NCBI RefSeq assembly: GCF_000757905.1
Contig: NZ_JRLH01000007.1
Reading direction: 5' to 3' (one strand)
DNA: 64,000 nt
Origin: Arsenophonus nilaparvatae
GTDB taxonomy: Bacteria > Pseudomonadota > Gammaproteobacteria > Enterobacterales > Enterobacteriaceae
The notes beneath the pieces were generated by a model. The model was not told where the DNA came from. It worked only from the letters and a program-made list of their open reading frames with translations, and searched no databases. Shown one piece after another: positions 27,545 through 39,300 of the stretch. Position 1 is the stretch's first letter, and each line of letters begins with the position of its first letter. A program made the translations under genes and the position numbers.

Positions 27545-27949
27545 TTACTTTCTTTTTTCTTTTATTGTGCGAAATAAGCCAGAAGAACCTTCAGAGTAAT
27601 CTTTAGGTGGTAAATTAACTGGAGCTTGATCATTGTCTGATTCTGATTCAGTCAAACGATAGTTAAAAGGGTTGTTTTGTATTGGCATATCAGGCATCAA
27701 TTCATGAGAACTTTTTGCCATATGCTGGTAGAGTTGACGATAATCTTGCGCCATGTTATCGAGTAACTCTGCACTACGCGCAAAATGGCTGACCAATTCT
27801 TTACGATATTCTTCCAATTCATGGTTTTTCTTTTCAAGTTCAGCTTGTAAAGCTTGTTGGTTACGTAGCTTGGTATTGCCGAAGCGAACTACTAGTGCAC
27901 CAATAATGAAACCTACAATTAGACCGATTAGTGCATATTCCCAAGTCAT
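27545..27949 (-). CDS. zapG: ZapG (YhcB), envelope and division-associated protein
   Basis: Bitopic inner-membrane protein with an N-terminal helix (about residues 4-22) and a cytoplasmic coiled coil (residues 25-90), linked to coordination of cell division and envelope growth. The 134-residue product begins MTWEYALIGLIVGFIIGALV and has the family's LVSHFARSAELLDNMAQDYR stretch. It lies between degQ and the divergent zapE as in E. coli. Confidence 0.94.
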   Translation of the reverse strand: MTWEYALIGLIVGFIIGALVVRFGNTKLRNQQALQAELEKKNHELEEYRKELVSHFARSAELLDNMAQDYRQLYQHMAKSSHELMPDMPIQNNPFNYRLTESESDNDQAPVNLPPKDYSEGSSGLFRTIKEKRK

Positions 27950-28037
27950 GTTGACTCCTTCATTAACAAAACAACATTTATTTTCATAGAAATAGATTCA
28001 CAGTATAGCAGTCACTATACCTGTTAAAAGGCTATAA

Positions 28038-29286
<1,249 letters not shown>

Positions 29287-29333
29287 TTAGTGGGTAATAA
29301 TACAATAAATTGACGAGAAATTTATTTTTTGGG

Positions 29334-29362
29334 TCGATTTTTGGCAAAAATTTCTCTATAAT
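29334..29362 (+). promoter_or_regulatory. Candidate promoter and long leader of rplM-rpsI
   Basis: A consensus -10 TATAAT at 29357-29362 lies 17 bases after a weak -35-like TCGATT (29334-29339), and would give a leader of about 165 bases before rplM. A long leader fits the autogenous control known for this operon through L13, but no specific structure is identified here. Confidence 0.45.
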
Positions 29363-29536
29363 CTTGCCACCCCACGTTACAGCAAGTTTTTTATTTCCCA
29401 AAAATCTTGCATTAATGTCAGTTTGACTACTCGAAGGGGTAGGATTTATTGGACAAAAATTAGCGTGAACATACTGAAGTATTTTTATAAAATATGAGTG
29501 TTTGCCAACATGTAACTTATATATGGGTAAGCTTTA

Positions 29537-29965
29537 ATGAAAACTTTTACAGCTAAACCAGAAACCGTAAAACGCGACTGGTACGTTGTTGATGCAGATG
29601 GAAAAACTTTAGGCCGTCTTGCAACTGAAATTGCTCGTCGTTTGCGCGGCAAGCATAAAGCGGAATATACTCCGCATGTCGATACTGGTGATTACATCAT
29701 TGTTGTTAATGCAAAAAAAGTTGCTGTTACTGGTAACAAGCGTGAAGACAAAATCTACTATCGCCATACTGGTTATATCGGTGGTATCAAACAAGCGACC
29801 TTCGAAGAAATGATTGCCCGTCACCCTGAGCGTGTAATTGAAATTGCGGTTAAAGGTATGCTACCCAAAGGACCTCTTGGTCGTGCGATGTACCGTAAAA
29901 TGAAAGTTTATGCGGGTAGTGATCACAACCACGCGGCACAGCAGCCGCAAGTTCTTGACATTTAA
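29537..29965 (+). CDS. rplM: Ribosomal protein L13
   Basis: Early-assembling 50S protein. The 142-residue product is the normal size and nearly identical to E. coli (MKTFTAKPETVKRDWYVVDA at the start, HNHAAQQPQVLDI at the end). It forms the conserved two-gene operon with rpsI, 18 bases downstream. In E. coli L13 represses its own operon at the leader. Confidence 0.98.
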   Translation: MKTFTAKPETVKRDWYVVDADGKTLGRLATEIARRLRGKHKAEYTPHVDTGDYIIVVNAKKVAVTGNKREDKIYYRHTGYIGGIKQATFEEMIARHPERVIEIAVKGMLPKGPLGRAMYRKMKVYAGSDHNHAAQQPQVLDI

Positions 29966-29983
29966 TCGGGATGGATATAGGCA

Positions 29984-30376
29984 ATGGCTGAAAATCAATA
30001 CTACGGCACTGGTCGCCGCAAAAGCTCTTCCGCACGTGTCTTCATTAAGTCAGGTAGCGGTAATATTACTATCAATCAACGCAGCTTAGAAGAATATTTT
30101 GGCCGCGAAACGGCGCGAATGGTTGTTCGCCAACCGTTAGAATTGGTTGATATGTTGCAGAAACTGGATCTATACATTACCGTTAAAGGTGGTGGGATTT
30201 CTGGTCAAGCAGGTGCAATCCGTCATGGTATTACACGTGCATTGATGGGATATGACGAGACACTACGTTCAGAATTACGTAAAGCTGGGTTTGTTACTCG
30301 TGATGCGCGTTCTGTTGAGCGTAAGAAAGTGGGACTGCGTAAAGCACGTCGTCGTCCACAATACTCTAAACGTTAA
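29984..30376 (+). CDS. rpsI: Ribosomal protein S9
   Basis: 30S protein whose basic C-terminal tail reaches the P-site tRNA. The 130-residue product ends in the conserved GLRKARRRPQYSKR, with the final arginine that contacts tRNA. It is second in the rplM-rpsI operon, and a clear terminator follows. Confidence 0.98.
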   Translation: MAENQYYGTGRRKSSSARVFIKSGSGNITINQRSLEEYFGRETARMVVRQPLELVDMLQKLDLYITVKGGGISGQAGAIRHGITRALMGYDETLRSELRKAGFVTRDARSVERKKVGLRKARRRPQYSKR

Positions 30377-30404
30377 TTTTTTGTTTTTACAACAAATTAG
30401 TAAT

Positions 30405-30432
30405 AAAAAGCCCGCCTTTAGGCGGGTTTTTA
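30405..30432 (+). terminator. Intrinsic terminator of rplM-rpsI
   Basis: AAAAAGCCCGCC, a TTTA loop and GGCGGGTTTTT form a GC-rich stem (30411-30426) with flanking A and T runs 30 bases after the rpsI stop, a textbook intrinsic terminator. Confidence 0.92.
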
Positions 30433-30772
30433 GCATGTTATAAATTTATATTATCTTGCGATTATTAATTTAATTTTTTTTGTTATTAATTTTTTCAATA
30501 AAAAATTGCTTTAATTTTGTACATTTATCATAAAATCTTGTCAAACTTTCCCCCATATTGAACAAAATCTGATAGACTATAGGCCATTATTTTCTTATCT
30601 ATTTCTCACCTGATTTGGTGGAAATAACATGTATTAATTGTAGTTTAATAAATAAAGGTCAAATGTCTGTTAACCGAGTAAATTGGTTCACTAGCATTTT
30701 AAACATGTAAGAATGGCCTGATTAATTATATTATGGCTGTTTATTCTTTTTTAATAAAACTTGGAGGTTTTC
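30433..30772. other. 340-base AT-rich gap before sspA
   Basis: No gene or RNA is recognised. The segment must hold the sspA promoter. A TTGTCA at about 30539 and a GACTATAGG element near 30575 resemble promoter parts, but spacing is not convincing for any single pair. sspA has AGGAGG-like TTGGAGG just upstream of its ATG. Confidence 0.3.
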
Positions 30773-31414
30773 ATGGCTGTCGCTGCCAACAAACGTTCGG
30801 TAATGACACTGTTTTCCGGCCCGACCGACATATTTAGCCATCAAGTGCGGATCGTATTGGCAGAAAAGGGCGTGAGCGTTGAGATTGAGAATGTTGAAGC
30901 GGGTAATTTGCCTCAAGATTTGATTGATCTAAATCCTTACCAAACAGTACCAACGCTGGTTGATAGAGAATTAACATTGTATGATTCCCGTGTTGTTATG
31001 GAATATCTTGATGAACGCTTTCCGCATCCACCATTGATGCCTGTTTATCCCGTTGCTCGTGGTAATAGTCGTTTGATGATACATCGGATAGACAAGGATT
31101 GGTATTCTTTGATGTATAAGATTGAAAATAAGGATCCTCAAGCTGATGCTGCCCGTAAGCAGTTAAGGGAGGAACTGATAGCAATCTCGCCAATTTTTAA
31201 AGAAAGACCGTTTTTTATGAGCGAAGAATTTAGTCTAGTTGATTGCTATTTAGCTCCCCTTTTATGGCGTTTACCTTACTGGAAGATCGACATCCCTAAA
31301 GGAAAAGAAACAGAGGGTATTCGTTCTTATATGGAACGTGTATTTGAGCGAGACTCTTTCCTTGCTTCATTAACTGAAGCTGAGCGTGAGATGCTTTTAT
31401 CTACCACAGGTTAA
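30773..31414 (+). CDS. sspA: SspA, stringent starvation protein A
   Basis: SspA has a glutathione-transferase fold but binds RNA polymerase with sigma-70, lowering H-NS and modulating stationary-phase and virulence genes. Starting at 30773 (MAVAANKRSVMTLFSGPTD) after GGAGG gives 213 residues, nearly identical to E. coli. The C-terminal VFERDSFLASLTEAEREM is kept. It forms an operon with sspB, six bases downstream. Confidence 0.96.
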   Translation: MAVAANKRSVMTLFSGPTDIFSHQVRIVLAEKGVSVEIENVEAGNLPQDLIDLNPYQTVPTLVDRELTLYDSRVVMEYLDERFPHPPLMPVYPVARGNSRLMIHRIDKDWYSLMYKIENKDPQADAARKQLREELIAISPIFKERPFFMSEEFSLVDCYLAPLLWRLPYWKIDIPKGKETEGIRSYMERVFERDSFLASLTEAEREMLLSTTG

Positions 31415-31420
31415 TTTATT

Positions 31421-31912
31421 ATGGAATTGTTAGGAATGTCGCCACGTCGTCCTTACCTTCTTAGGGCTCATTATGAATGGCTTCTCGACAATAATATGAC
31501 ACCCCATTTAGTTGTGGATGTTAATATTTTTGGCGTAAATGTACCGATGGAATATGCGAATAAAGGACAGATTATTTTAAATATTACACCTTCTGCTGTC
31601 GGTAATTTAGAACTGACTAATGAAATTGTCAGCTTCAATGCCCGTTTTGGTGGCGTTCCTCGCCATGTTGAAGTACCTATGAGCGCTATTATTGCTATCT
31701 ATGGGCGCGAAAATGGAGCAGGAATGATGTTTGAACCTGAGCCAGAATATGAGGATGGTGCAGGTAATTCTATTGCTCAAAGTGAAAATTTAGTACTGGT
31801 TAGTGATACTGAGTTGTCAAACGAAGCGCAAGAAATAACGTCGATTTCATCTTCTGATGATGAGCCGCCGATGCCACCGAAAGGACGCCCGACGCTACGT
31901 GTTATAAAATAA
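31421..31912 (+). CDS. sspB: SspB, ClpXP adaptor
   Basis: SspB tethers ssrA-tagged proteins and RseA fragments to ClpXP. The N-terminal folded domain (PRRPYLLRAHYEWLLDN, residues 9-25, then the tag-binding groove) is followed by a disordered acidic linker (residues 105-150) and the ClpX-binding tail RPTLRVIK. The 163-residue length is normal (165 in E. coli). Confidence 0.95.
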   Translation: MELLGMSPRRPYLLRAHYEWLLDNNMTPHLVVDVNIFGVNVPMEYANKGQIILNITPSAVGNLELTNEIVSFNARFGGVPRHVEVPMSAIIAIYGRENGAGMMFEPEPEYEDGAGNSIAQSENLVLVSDTELSNEAQEITSISSSDDEPPMPPKGRPTLRVIK

Positions 31913-31927
31913 GGTATCTCATGATTG

Positions 31928-31956
31928 AGGGGGAGTATCAAATACTGCCCTTTTTT
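31928..31956 (+). terminator. Intrinsic terminator after sspB
   Basis: GGGGGAGTAT (31929-31938) pairs with ATACTGCCC (31942-31950), with a short loop and one bulge, followed by TTTTTTCTTTTTT. It lies 16 bases after the sspB stop. Confidence 0.8.
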
Positions 31957-32145
31957 CTTTTTTAAATCTATATTTTTTGTTTATTAAATTTTTATTTATC
32001 TGATAATTATAAAATTTCGTTTATAAATTAATTCATTATTCATGAAAATCTAAATGTAAATTATCCCTCATAATGTATGTTAGATCCCTCTGTTTTTTGT
32101 CTATATAAGTTATGATTTAAGCTGATTTTTTGTATCGGAGTGTGT

Positions 32146-34479
32146 ATGAAGCTGCTTAAAGGACTTGCTCAATATTATGTTGATTTAATGATGAAGCTTG
32201 GCTTAATTGGATTTTCCTTACTATTAGCCACAGCACTTGTCGTATTAGCTATGGTATTACAGATTGCGGTTGATATTTTATTATATGGCAATGTTCATAA
32301 TATTGATTTAGTTCGCTCTATCTTTTTTGGATTGATTATTACGCCTTGGGCGGTCTATTTTCTTTCTGTTGTGGTCGAACAACTTGAAGAGTCTCGTCGT
32401 CGTTTATCAGGCATGGTTGATAAATTAGAAGTTATGCGTAAGCGTGATGCCGAGCTTACTGACAAACTTAAAGGAAATATTGCTCAGCTCAATTTGGAAA
32501 TTGCAGAGCGTGAAAAAATACAAAAGGCGCATTTAGAATTATTAGAAAAATTGCAAAAAGAGATGAAGCGCCGAGAGCAGACACAACTTGAGTTTGAACA
32601 GCAGTCTATATTATTACAATCATTTTTAGATGCATCACCTGATCTTGTTTATTATCGTGATGAAAATAATGATTTTTCTTGTTGTAATCGAGCAATGGAA
32701 TTATTGACAGGTCGCAGTGAAAAGCAACTTATTGGGCTAACTTATCGTGAAATTTATGGTGAGGAAGTTGCCGAAAAGGAGCTGGAAACTGATGAAAAAG
32801 TATTTCGTCATAATGTGTCATTGACCTATGAACAATGGTTGGTATATCCCGATGGGCGGAAAGCATGCTTTGAAATACGTAAAGTCCCGTTTTATGATCG
32901 GGTTGGAAAACGTCATGGGTTAGTAGGGTTTGGACGCGATATTACCGAGCGTAAGCATTATCAGGAAGCGTTAGAAAATGCCAGCAGGGATAAGACAACG
33001 TTTATTTCAACTATCAGCCATGAGCTTCGTACGCCGCTTAATGGGATTGTTGGACTGAGTCGTATATTACTCGATACAGAATTAACCGATGAACAAACAA
33101 ATTATTTGAAAACTATTCATGTCAGCGCTATCACTTTAGGTAATATTTTCAATGATATTATTGAGATGGATAAGATTGAACGCCGCAAGGTTAGTTTAGA
33201 TAGTCAACAAATTGATTTTAATGAATTTATTTCTGATCTTGAAAATTTATCGGGGCTTTTAGTACAACCTAAAGATTTAAAATTTATCTTAGAAGTAAAA
33301 GAAAATTTACCGAGCAAGATCATTACTGATGCAACACGGTTACGGCAAATACTATGGAATTTAATTGGTAATGCCGTCAGATTTACTCAACAGGGTGAGA
33401 TCAAAGTTCGTATTTGGTATGAAGGACATGAGCAACTTTTTATTCAGGTTATTGATAGCGGTATTGGCATCCCAAAAGAGGAGCAAAAAAAAATTTTTGC
33501 CATGTACTATCAGGTAAAGGGTAGTGCTGGTGGCCGACCAGAAACGGGTACTGGAATTGGTCTTGCTGTTTCTAAACGGTTAGCGCAAAGCATGGGGGGA
33601 GATATACAGGTCGATAGTACATTAGGGGTAGGTTCTTGTTTCACTGTATCCGTTATAGCGCCCATTGTTGCAAAAACGGTTGAAACGCCAATACCAGAAG
33701 CTGTTTTACTACCCAAGTTGCATATTCTTTTGGTGGAAGATATTGAATTAAATATCATCGTCGCGCGATCTGTATTAGAAAAATTAGGCCATACCGTTGA
33801 TGTTGCTATGAATGGAAAAGAAGCACTAAAAATGTTCAAAATTGGTAGCTACGATTTGGTTTTATTGGATATCCAACTACCTGATATGACCGGTCTCGAT
33901 ATTGCACGTCAGTTTCGTCAAATCTATGCTAATGATAAACTTCCACCTTTAATTGCATTAACAGCTAATGTATTGAAAGACAAAAAAGAGTATCTTGCTG
34001 CCGGTATGGATGATGTATTGAGTAAACCACTGTCGGTAAGTGCATTAATAAAGATTATTGAAAAATATTTGACTGATTGTAAAAATAAATCCATCAACAT
34101 TCCGCTAAAACAACTTGCTAATCATGATGACGTATTAGATATCAATATGCTCAACCAATATTTCGAATTAGTTGGACCAAAACTGATTGAAGAGAGCATA
34201 AAGATCTTTGAAAATGTGATGCCAGGATACCTATCTTTATTGGATTCTAATATTGTGGCCAAAGATCGAAATGGGATTGTTGTAGAAGCCCACAAAATTA
34301 AAGGTGCAGCAGGTGCAGTTGGTTTGCGCCATCTTCAGCAGTTAGCTCAACAGCTCCAATCTCCTGATTTACCTGCCTGGTGGGATAATATTCAGGAATG
34401 GTTTGATGAATTAAAAGTAGATTGGCAAAAAGATGTTAAAGTTTTGAAACAATGGTTAGTCGGCGCTGAAAAAAAATAA
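32146..34479 (+). CDS. arcB: ArcB, anaerobic redox sensor kinase
   Basis: Tripartite hybrid histidine kinase that senses quinone redox state and phosphorylates ArcA. Two membrane helices (residues 20-80) flank a short periplasmic loop, then a coiled coil, a PAS domain (residues about 155-270), the kinase with His292 in STISHELRTPLNG, a receiver with Asp575 in LVLLDIQLPDM, and an Hpt domain with His716 in AHKIKGAAG. All three phosphorelay residues are present. The start at 32146 is preceded by CGGAG and matches the E. coli register exactly (777 residues). arcA is not in the window. Confidence 0.96.
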   Translation: MKLLKGLAQYYVDLMMKLGLIGFSLLLATALVVLAMVLQIAVDILLYGNVHNIDLVRSIFFGLIITPWAVYFLSVVVEQLEESRRRLSGMVDKLEVMRKRDAELTDKLKGNIAQLNLEIAEREKIQKAHLELLEKLQKEMKRREQTQLEFEQQSILLQSFLDASPDLVYYRDENNDFSCCNRAMELLTGRSEKQLIGLTYREIYGEEVAEKELETDEKVFRHNVSLTYEQWLVYPDGRKACFEIRKVPFYDRVGKRHGLVGFGRDITERKHYQEALENASRDKTTFISTISHELRTPLNGIVGLSRILLDTELTDEQTNYLKTIHVSAITLGNIFNDIIEMDKIERRKVSLDSQQIDFNEFISDLENLSGLLVQPKDLKFILEVKENLPSKIITDATRLRQILWNLIGNAVRFTQQGEIKVRIWYEGHEQLFIQVIDSGIGIPKEEQKKIFAMYYQVKGSAGGRPETGTGIGLAVSKRLAQSMGGDIQVDSTLGVGSCFTVSVIAPIVAKTVETPIPEAVLLPKLHILLVEDIELNIIVARSVLEKLGHTVDVAMNGKEALKMFKIGSYDLVLLDIQLPDMTGLDIARQFRQIYANDKLPPLIALTANVLKDKKEYLAAGMDDVLSKPLSVSALIKIIEKYLTDCKNKSINIPLKQLANHDDVLDINMLNQYFELVGPKLIEESIKIFENVMPGYLSLLDSNIVAKDRNGIVVEAHKIKGAAGAVGLRHLQQLAQQLQSPDLPAWWDNIQEWFDELKVDWQKDVKVLKQWLVGAEKK

Positions 34480-34497
34480 CCCCAACCGAAGTTGGGG
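34480..34497 (+). terminator. Hairpin directly after arcB
   Basis: CCCCAAC, a CGAA tetraloop and GTTGGGG form a perfect seven-base-pair stem overlapping the arcB stop region. It is not followed by a T-run, so it may work with a further weak GCGC hairpin just downstream or protect the 3' end. Confidence 0.5.
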
Positions 34498-34718
34498 TGC
34501 GCGAATATTGCGCCAACACCAGGGAAATCGTTTTTACTCACCAATTATGATATGAATAAATGTAGATGGTGAGTAAAATAGAAACCTTTATTTTTTGTCA
34601 GCCAATCAACATAACAAATATAATCGTTTTTGTTACAAGATTCATTAAAATTTGTGATCAAGTTCCATGTTATCACATTAAATGAATTAGTAACAATCTA
34701 CTACAAATGGAGTCAAAT

Positions 34719-35375
34719 ATGAAACCTATTGCAGTAATTTTAAGCGGATGTGGTGTATTCGATGGCAGTGAAATTCATGAATCAGTACTTACTATGTTAT
34801 CTTTGAGTAAAAATGATGTTGAAATATGTTTTTTTGCACCTAATAGAGAGCAACTAGATGTTATTAATCATATAAATGAAGAAACAAATCAAGAAAAAAG
34901 GAACATAATGGTAGAGTCTTCACGTATTTCATGTGGAAAAATAGCACCTTTATCATCTGCTGATGCAAAAAAATTTAGTGCAGTCATTATTCCTGGTGGT
35001 TTTGGGGTGGCAAAAAATTTATCTAATTTTGCTATTAAAGGAAGTGATTGTGAAATAGATAAAGATTTATTAACATTTTGTCGCGAAATTCACCAACAAG
35101 GTAAGCCCATGGGATTGATGTGTATTGCGCCTGTTATGTTACCTAAAATTTTAAATAAAGCGGTAAAGTTAACAATAGGCAATGATAAAAAAACTATTGC
35201 CCAAATAGAACAAATGGGAGGAACACATATTATTTGTTCCTTTGATGATATTGTGGTTGATGAAGATAATAAAGTAATAACAACACCCGCTTATATGTTG
35301 GCATCATCACCAAATGAAGCATGGCAAGGAATTAATAAATTAGTTAAAAAAGTAATTGAACTGGCAAGTCGTTAG
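34719..35375 (+). CDS. elbB: ElbB, DJ-1/PfpI-superfamily glyoxalase-like protein
   Basis: ElbB (also called GlxIII-like or isoprenoid biosynthesis protein) belongs to the DJ-1/PfpI superfamily; its physiological role is still debated. The 218-residue product has VILSGCGVFDGSEIHE at the start and IIPGGFGVAKNLSNFA, and the nucleophile-elbow cysteine in GLMCIAPVM near residue 135. Starting at 34719 after TGGAG gives the normal N-terminus. It lies three bases before mtgA, the conserved pair. Confidence 0.94.
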   Translation: MKPIAVILSGCGVFDGSEIHESVLTMLSLSKNDVEICFFAPNREQLDVINHINEETNQEKRNIMVESSRISCGKIAPLSSADAKKFSAVIIPGGFGVAKNLSNFAIKGSDCEIDKDLLTFCREIHQQGKPMGLMCIAPVMLPKILNKAVKLTIGNDKKTIAQIEQMGGTHIICSFDDIVVDEDNKVITTPAYMLASSPNEAWQGINKLVKKVIELASR

Positions 35376-35377
35376 TT

Positions 35378-36100
35378 ATGTTAGTTTACTTACTATTATT
35401 ATGGAATTGGTTAAAAAGGGCATTATTAATCTTATTTTCTTGTTGGTTAATAACGATTTTGATTTTCAAATTTTTGCCTGTTCCGTTTTCGATGGTCATG
35501 CTAGAAAGAGAAATTAACGCTTGGTTATCATTAAACTTTTCTTATACTTCTCGTTCCGCTTGGGTTGAGCTTAATGCCATCTCACCGAACATGTTAATTG
35601 CAGCGATTGCCGCGGAAGATCAAAATTTCCCAAATCATTGGGGATTTGATTTTCAGGCAATAGAAAGTGCTATCAACCAAAATTCGGCTAGTAAAAAACC
35701 TACTAGAGGAGCTTCAACTATAACTCAACAAGTCGTAAAAAATCTTTGGTTATGGGATGGAAGAAGCTGGCTTCGTAAAGGTGTTGAAGCTATTATGACG
35801 CCGGTAATTGAAGTTATGTGGTCTAAAAAGCGGATTTTGACGATCTATTTGAATATTGCTGAGTTCGGTGAGGGTATTTTTGGCGTAGAAGAAGCATCAA
35901 AATATTATTTTAAAAAGCAGGCAAATCAATTAAATGCAGTTGAAGCTGCACGATTAGCTGCGGTTTTACCAAATCCGTTAGCTTATCAAGTAAAAAAACC
36001 ATCTAATGATTTATTAATTCGTCAAGCGTGGATACTTAAGCAAATGCAGCAATTAGGTGATAAGAATTTTCTGAAAAAACATGGCTTCATTGCTGACTGA
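35378..36100 (+). CDS. mtgA: MtgA, monofunctional peptidoglycan glycosyltransferase
   Basis: Inner-membrane GT51 enzyme that polymerises lipid II into glycan strands. An N-terminal helix (residues 10-32) precedes the catalytic AAEDQNFPNHWGFD, holding the catalytic glutamate, and GASTITQQVVKNLWL. The 240-residue length is normal. The next gene downstream is the convergent RHS toxin, inserted where dolP-side genes would follow. Confidence 0.95.
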   Translation: MLVYLLLLWNWLKRALLILFSCWLITILIFKFLPVPFSMVMLEREINAWLSLNFSYTSRSAWVELNAISPNMLIAAIAAEDQNFPNHWGFDFQAIESAINQNSASKKPTRGASTITQQVVKNLWLWDGRSWLRKGVEAIMTPVIEVMWSKKRILTIYLNIAEFGEGIFGVEEASKYYFKKQANQLNAVEAARLAAVLPNPLAYQVKKPSNDLLIRQAWILKQMQQLGDKNFLKKHGFIAD

Positions 36101-36306
36101 ATAGCTCATCAGAATATAGTAATGAGATTTTTATTTTTTCAGTATTTTATTCTGAAAATATCAGTCCTGTTAATGGCTTCATATTTGATTGCTAAATAAT
36201 AACTTTAATCATCATTTGATTTTTAACTGAATAGAGTTCTGAATATACTAGTCGTTTGATTGAAAATGAAATCAGTCAGATAGAAGTTTGTTGATAAATC
36301 TATCTG

Positions 36307-36340
36307 CCGTGTATCAACCAGAAGTATAATCAATACACGG
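36307..36340. terminator. Inverted repeat in the mtgA/RHS gap
   Basis: CCGTGTAT (36307-36314) and ATACACGG (36333-36340) are perfect complements in the 291-base gap between the convergent mtgA and RHS genes. No other gene, and in particular no small immunity-type ORF, is seen in the gap. A terminator role is inferred from position. Confidence 0.4.
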
Positions 36341-36391
36341 AAGAGGGAGGACATCAGTCTTTAGCAATTTTTTATTAGCTATAAAAAATAG

Positions 36392-39300
36392 TTAGAAAGA
36401 TACACCGCCTCGAACCATTCTTCGAGCCGTGCTGCGAACAGCATCCATTGCTAAGGCTTTTGCCGCATTGGGTAGAATAAAGCGTTTCATTAAATTCATT
36501 GCATTGCCTCCTAACCAGTTTAAGAATTGAATGAATTCACCAGCAACATACTGAAAATAGGGGTTTGTGATGGTCAATTGTAACGCAGATCCAATCCCCA
36601 TAGTGGCTGAACCAATTGCACTTCCCATCCATTCATTTGGACCGCCAACTGAAATTTTACGTGAGAAAAATGAAAATATCTTATCTCCTAAACTGTGGCC
36701 AACGAATCGACTAATGGAATTATTACCAACATAAGCAGCAAATAGTGCTTCTGATCCGTGTCTGACAATCGCTCCGCCAGCATAATTAAATGCATATGAG
36801 CTAATATTATCTGCGTGACGACCTATTATTCCTCCAGTATAGCTGCCGTATGCGGCATATTGCCCTACGCGTGCACTATGCTTAACGCCAGTTATAAATC
36901 CACTGGCGGCGCCAAATGTGGCAGCAGAAACTTCCATTGCCAGGCTGGTTCCTTTACCGCCAATGATATTGACAGTACCAATAGCAACGCCTGCTGCATG
37001 GGCACCACCCATGCCTCGATCAGAATTACCGATTAATCCTCCTGCAGCCCCAGAAAGACTTCCTACCGCACTAGCTATCCCGATACTGGTTAATCTGGCG
37101 CCATTAAGTCGAGCAGTTACGGCACTTAATGTTGCTCCTGCCGCCATATTCTCGGTCGTTGATCTTCCCTGAAAGCGTTTACTGAAAAAACTGGCTATGC
37201 CTCCGGAAAGTTGGTTCAAATTCCAGCCGGCAATCGCACCAATAATAAATGAGCCAATACCTACTGCAACTAGGATCCCGCCACTAGCGCTTACTGTTCC
37301 AGCTATCGTTAATCCAATCGCTATTATCGCTAATCCACCCATCACTGCGCGGGTGATTTTCATACCTCTAGCTAATGAACGTCTTATTGGTTCTCCCTCT
37401 CTTCGACTTAAATAGGTTGAGACGATAAATATGTTGCGAAAGCGATTGCGACTTGATTCACCTCGTTCATCGCTATACATAATAGGATTATTTTTTACCA
37501 TTCGATATAGATTGAAGCCATCCACGGTACCGGCTGGATCAGCACTTAACCATCGTCCGATCCAGGGTTGATAGTAGCGATGACCATAATAGTAGAGGCC
37601 GGTTGCATCACGCTCTTTGCCGGAATAGCGAAAGATTTTATAATCTGCTTCTACTTCGCTTCTGGCTGTCCATATCGCAGTACCACCATAAGGATAATAT
37701 TCTTCCAAACTAATCAATTGCCCTTGCCCATCAATTTCTATAGAGCTACTACCTATTAGATTATGGTAGCTATAGCGTAATTGATTATTATCGATACCGT
37801 TTGGTCTTCCCATTTGCCAATGTAAAACCTGCACTAGAGCTTGCTCCAAACCATCTATCGCTATGATATGTAAATCTTCGGTTAAGGTTTCATTTATCTG
37901 TTTGGTACGTAACTGTAAGCCTGTCAGATAAATAACCTGTTGTTGATTGATGCTATGCGCAGTTTGCGATATGGTCGTTTTAGTTACGCGTTGGCCACCG
38001 GCATCATAGCGATAGATTTCATTATCGGAAGTTAGTCGCTCACGTTTTACCGGCGTGACTTGTAATAATTCTCCATGAAAATTCCAGCTAACAGCCTGAC
38101 CGGGCTGTAATTCTGTTTGGTGACCACCGGCATCAAACAGTTTGTCGACTTGTAATGGGTCGGTAGTTAGATCGCTGAGTACAGCTCGATTACTGCGGTT
38201 TGAGACGGTAATGTTGGTTGTATAACTGTTGTTACTGGCTGGGGCGCTATGGCGGATTTGGGTCAAATTACCCGTCACATCATAAACATAATGCCGAATG
38301 TAATTTGTATAGACACTATTATCAGCAGGCAGAGGAATGATTGGAGAGGCTAAAGTGAAGTTTTGTGGTTGAAGGTTAGCCATTTCACGGCCGGTAATGG
38401 ATACCAGTTGATAAAGCGTATCATAGGTATAGGTATTTTCTGGAATGACTTTTTGATTATGCCAGAAGCGGGTTGCCTCAGCATCATTACGCACATTGAT
38501 CATATTACCGACCTGATCATATTGATAACGTAAATCTTGTAATATTTTTGCCGCCATTTGATGTGCTGCTGGACGTTCGATTTTTGTGGCGATTAACCGT
38601 TGGGTTTGCGGTTCGTAAAGGTAGCTGGTTACGATACCATTGCCATGTTCTTCGCGTAATTTTTGTCCCGCGGCGGAGTAAGTTAACGATTTTATGATTA
38701 TCTGTTCAGTAGTATTTTCTATGGTTAACCAGCTACTTTTTAGCATACCAGCAATATCATATTCTAACCGACGTCGGTTACCTTTAGCATCAATATTAAG
38801 TAATAATGCTCCGGTAGTATCAACAATATTTTGCATAGTATAGCTATCATTTGATAAGTAAATTTGCCAGATAGTCTCATCCTCTGCTTGCCAGTTAGCT
38901 TCCTTATTATTTATTAATAGCTGTTGAGTTAAAGATAATGGCACTCCTATTAAGGCGATACTATTGACTTGCTGTAAACCAGCAGTGTCATAATGGCGTA
39001 AACATTGTCCAAGCAGGTTCTTTTGCTTTTCGCTATCACTATTATCAGCCCAAATAAAACGTTCTGTAACATACTTTGTTTTTGATGGTAATTGTTCAGT
39101 AATACTAATAGGTCTTCCGAGTTGCTGGCTATCTTCATATTGCCAGCTACGAAAAACACCCGTTGCAGAGAAGGCAAATGTCGGCCGACCGGCAATATCA
39201 TGCAGATCATAAGTCGTTCCGGCATCAACACTGTTAGTAGCTAAAACCATACTATTTAGTGATGTATGGTAGTAAAAATTGGCTTTTATCGTCGGGTCAT

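Noticed and set aside
36101..36391. Immunity gene for the RHS toxin
   Set aside because: No open frame of useful length on either strand in the gap, and the next gene is convergent mtgA.
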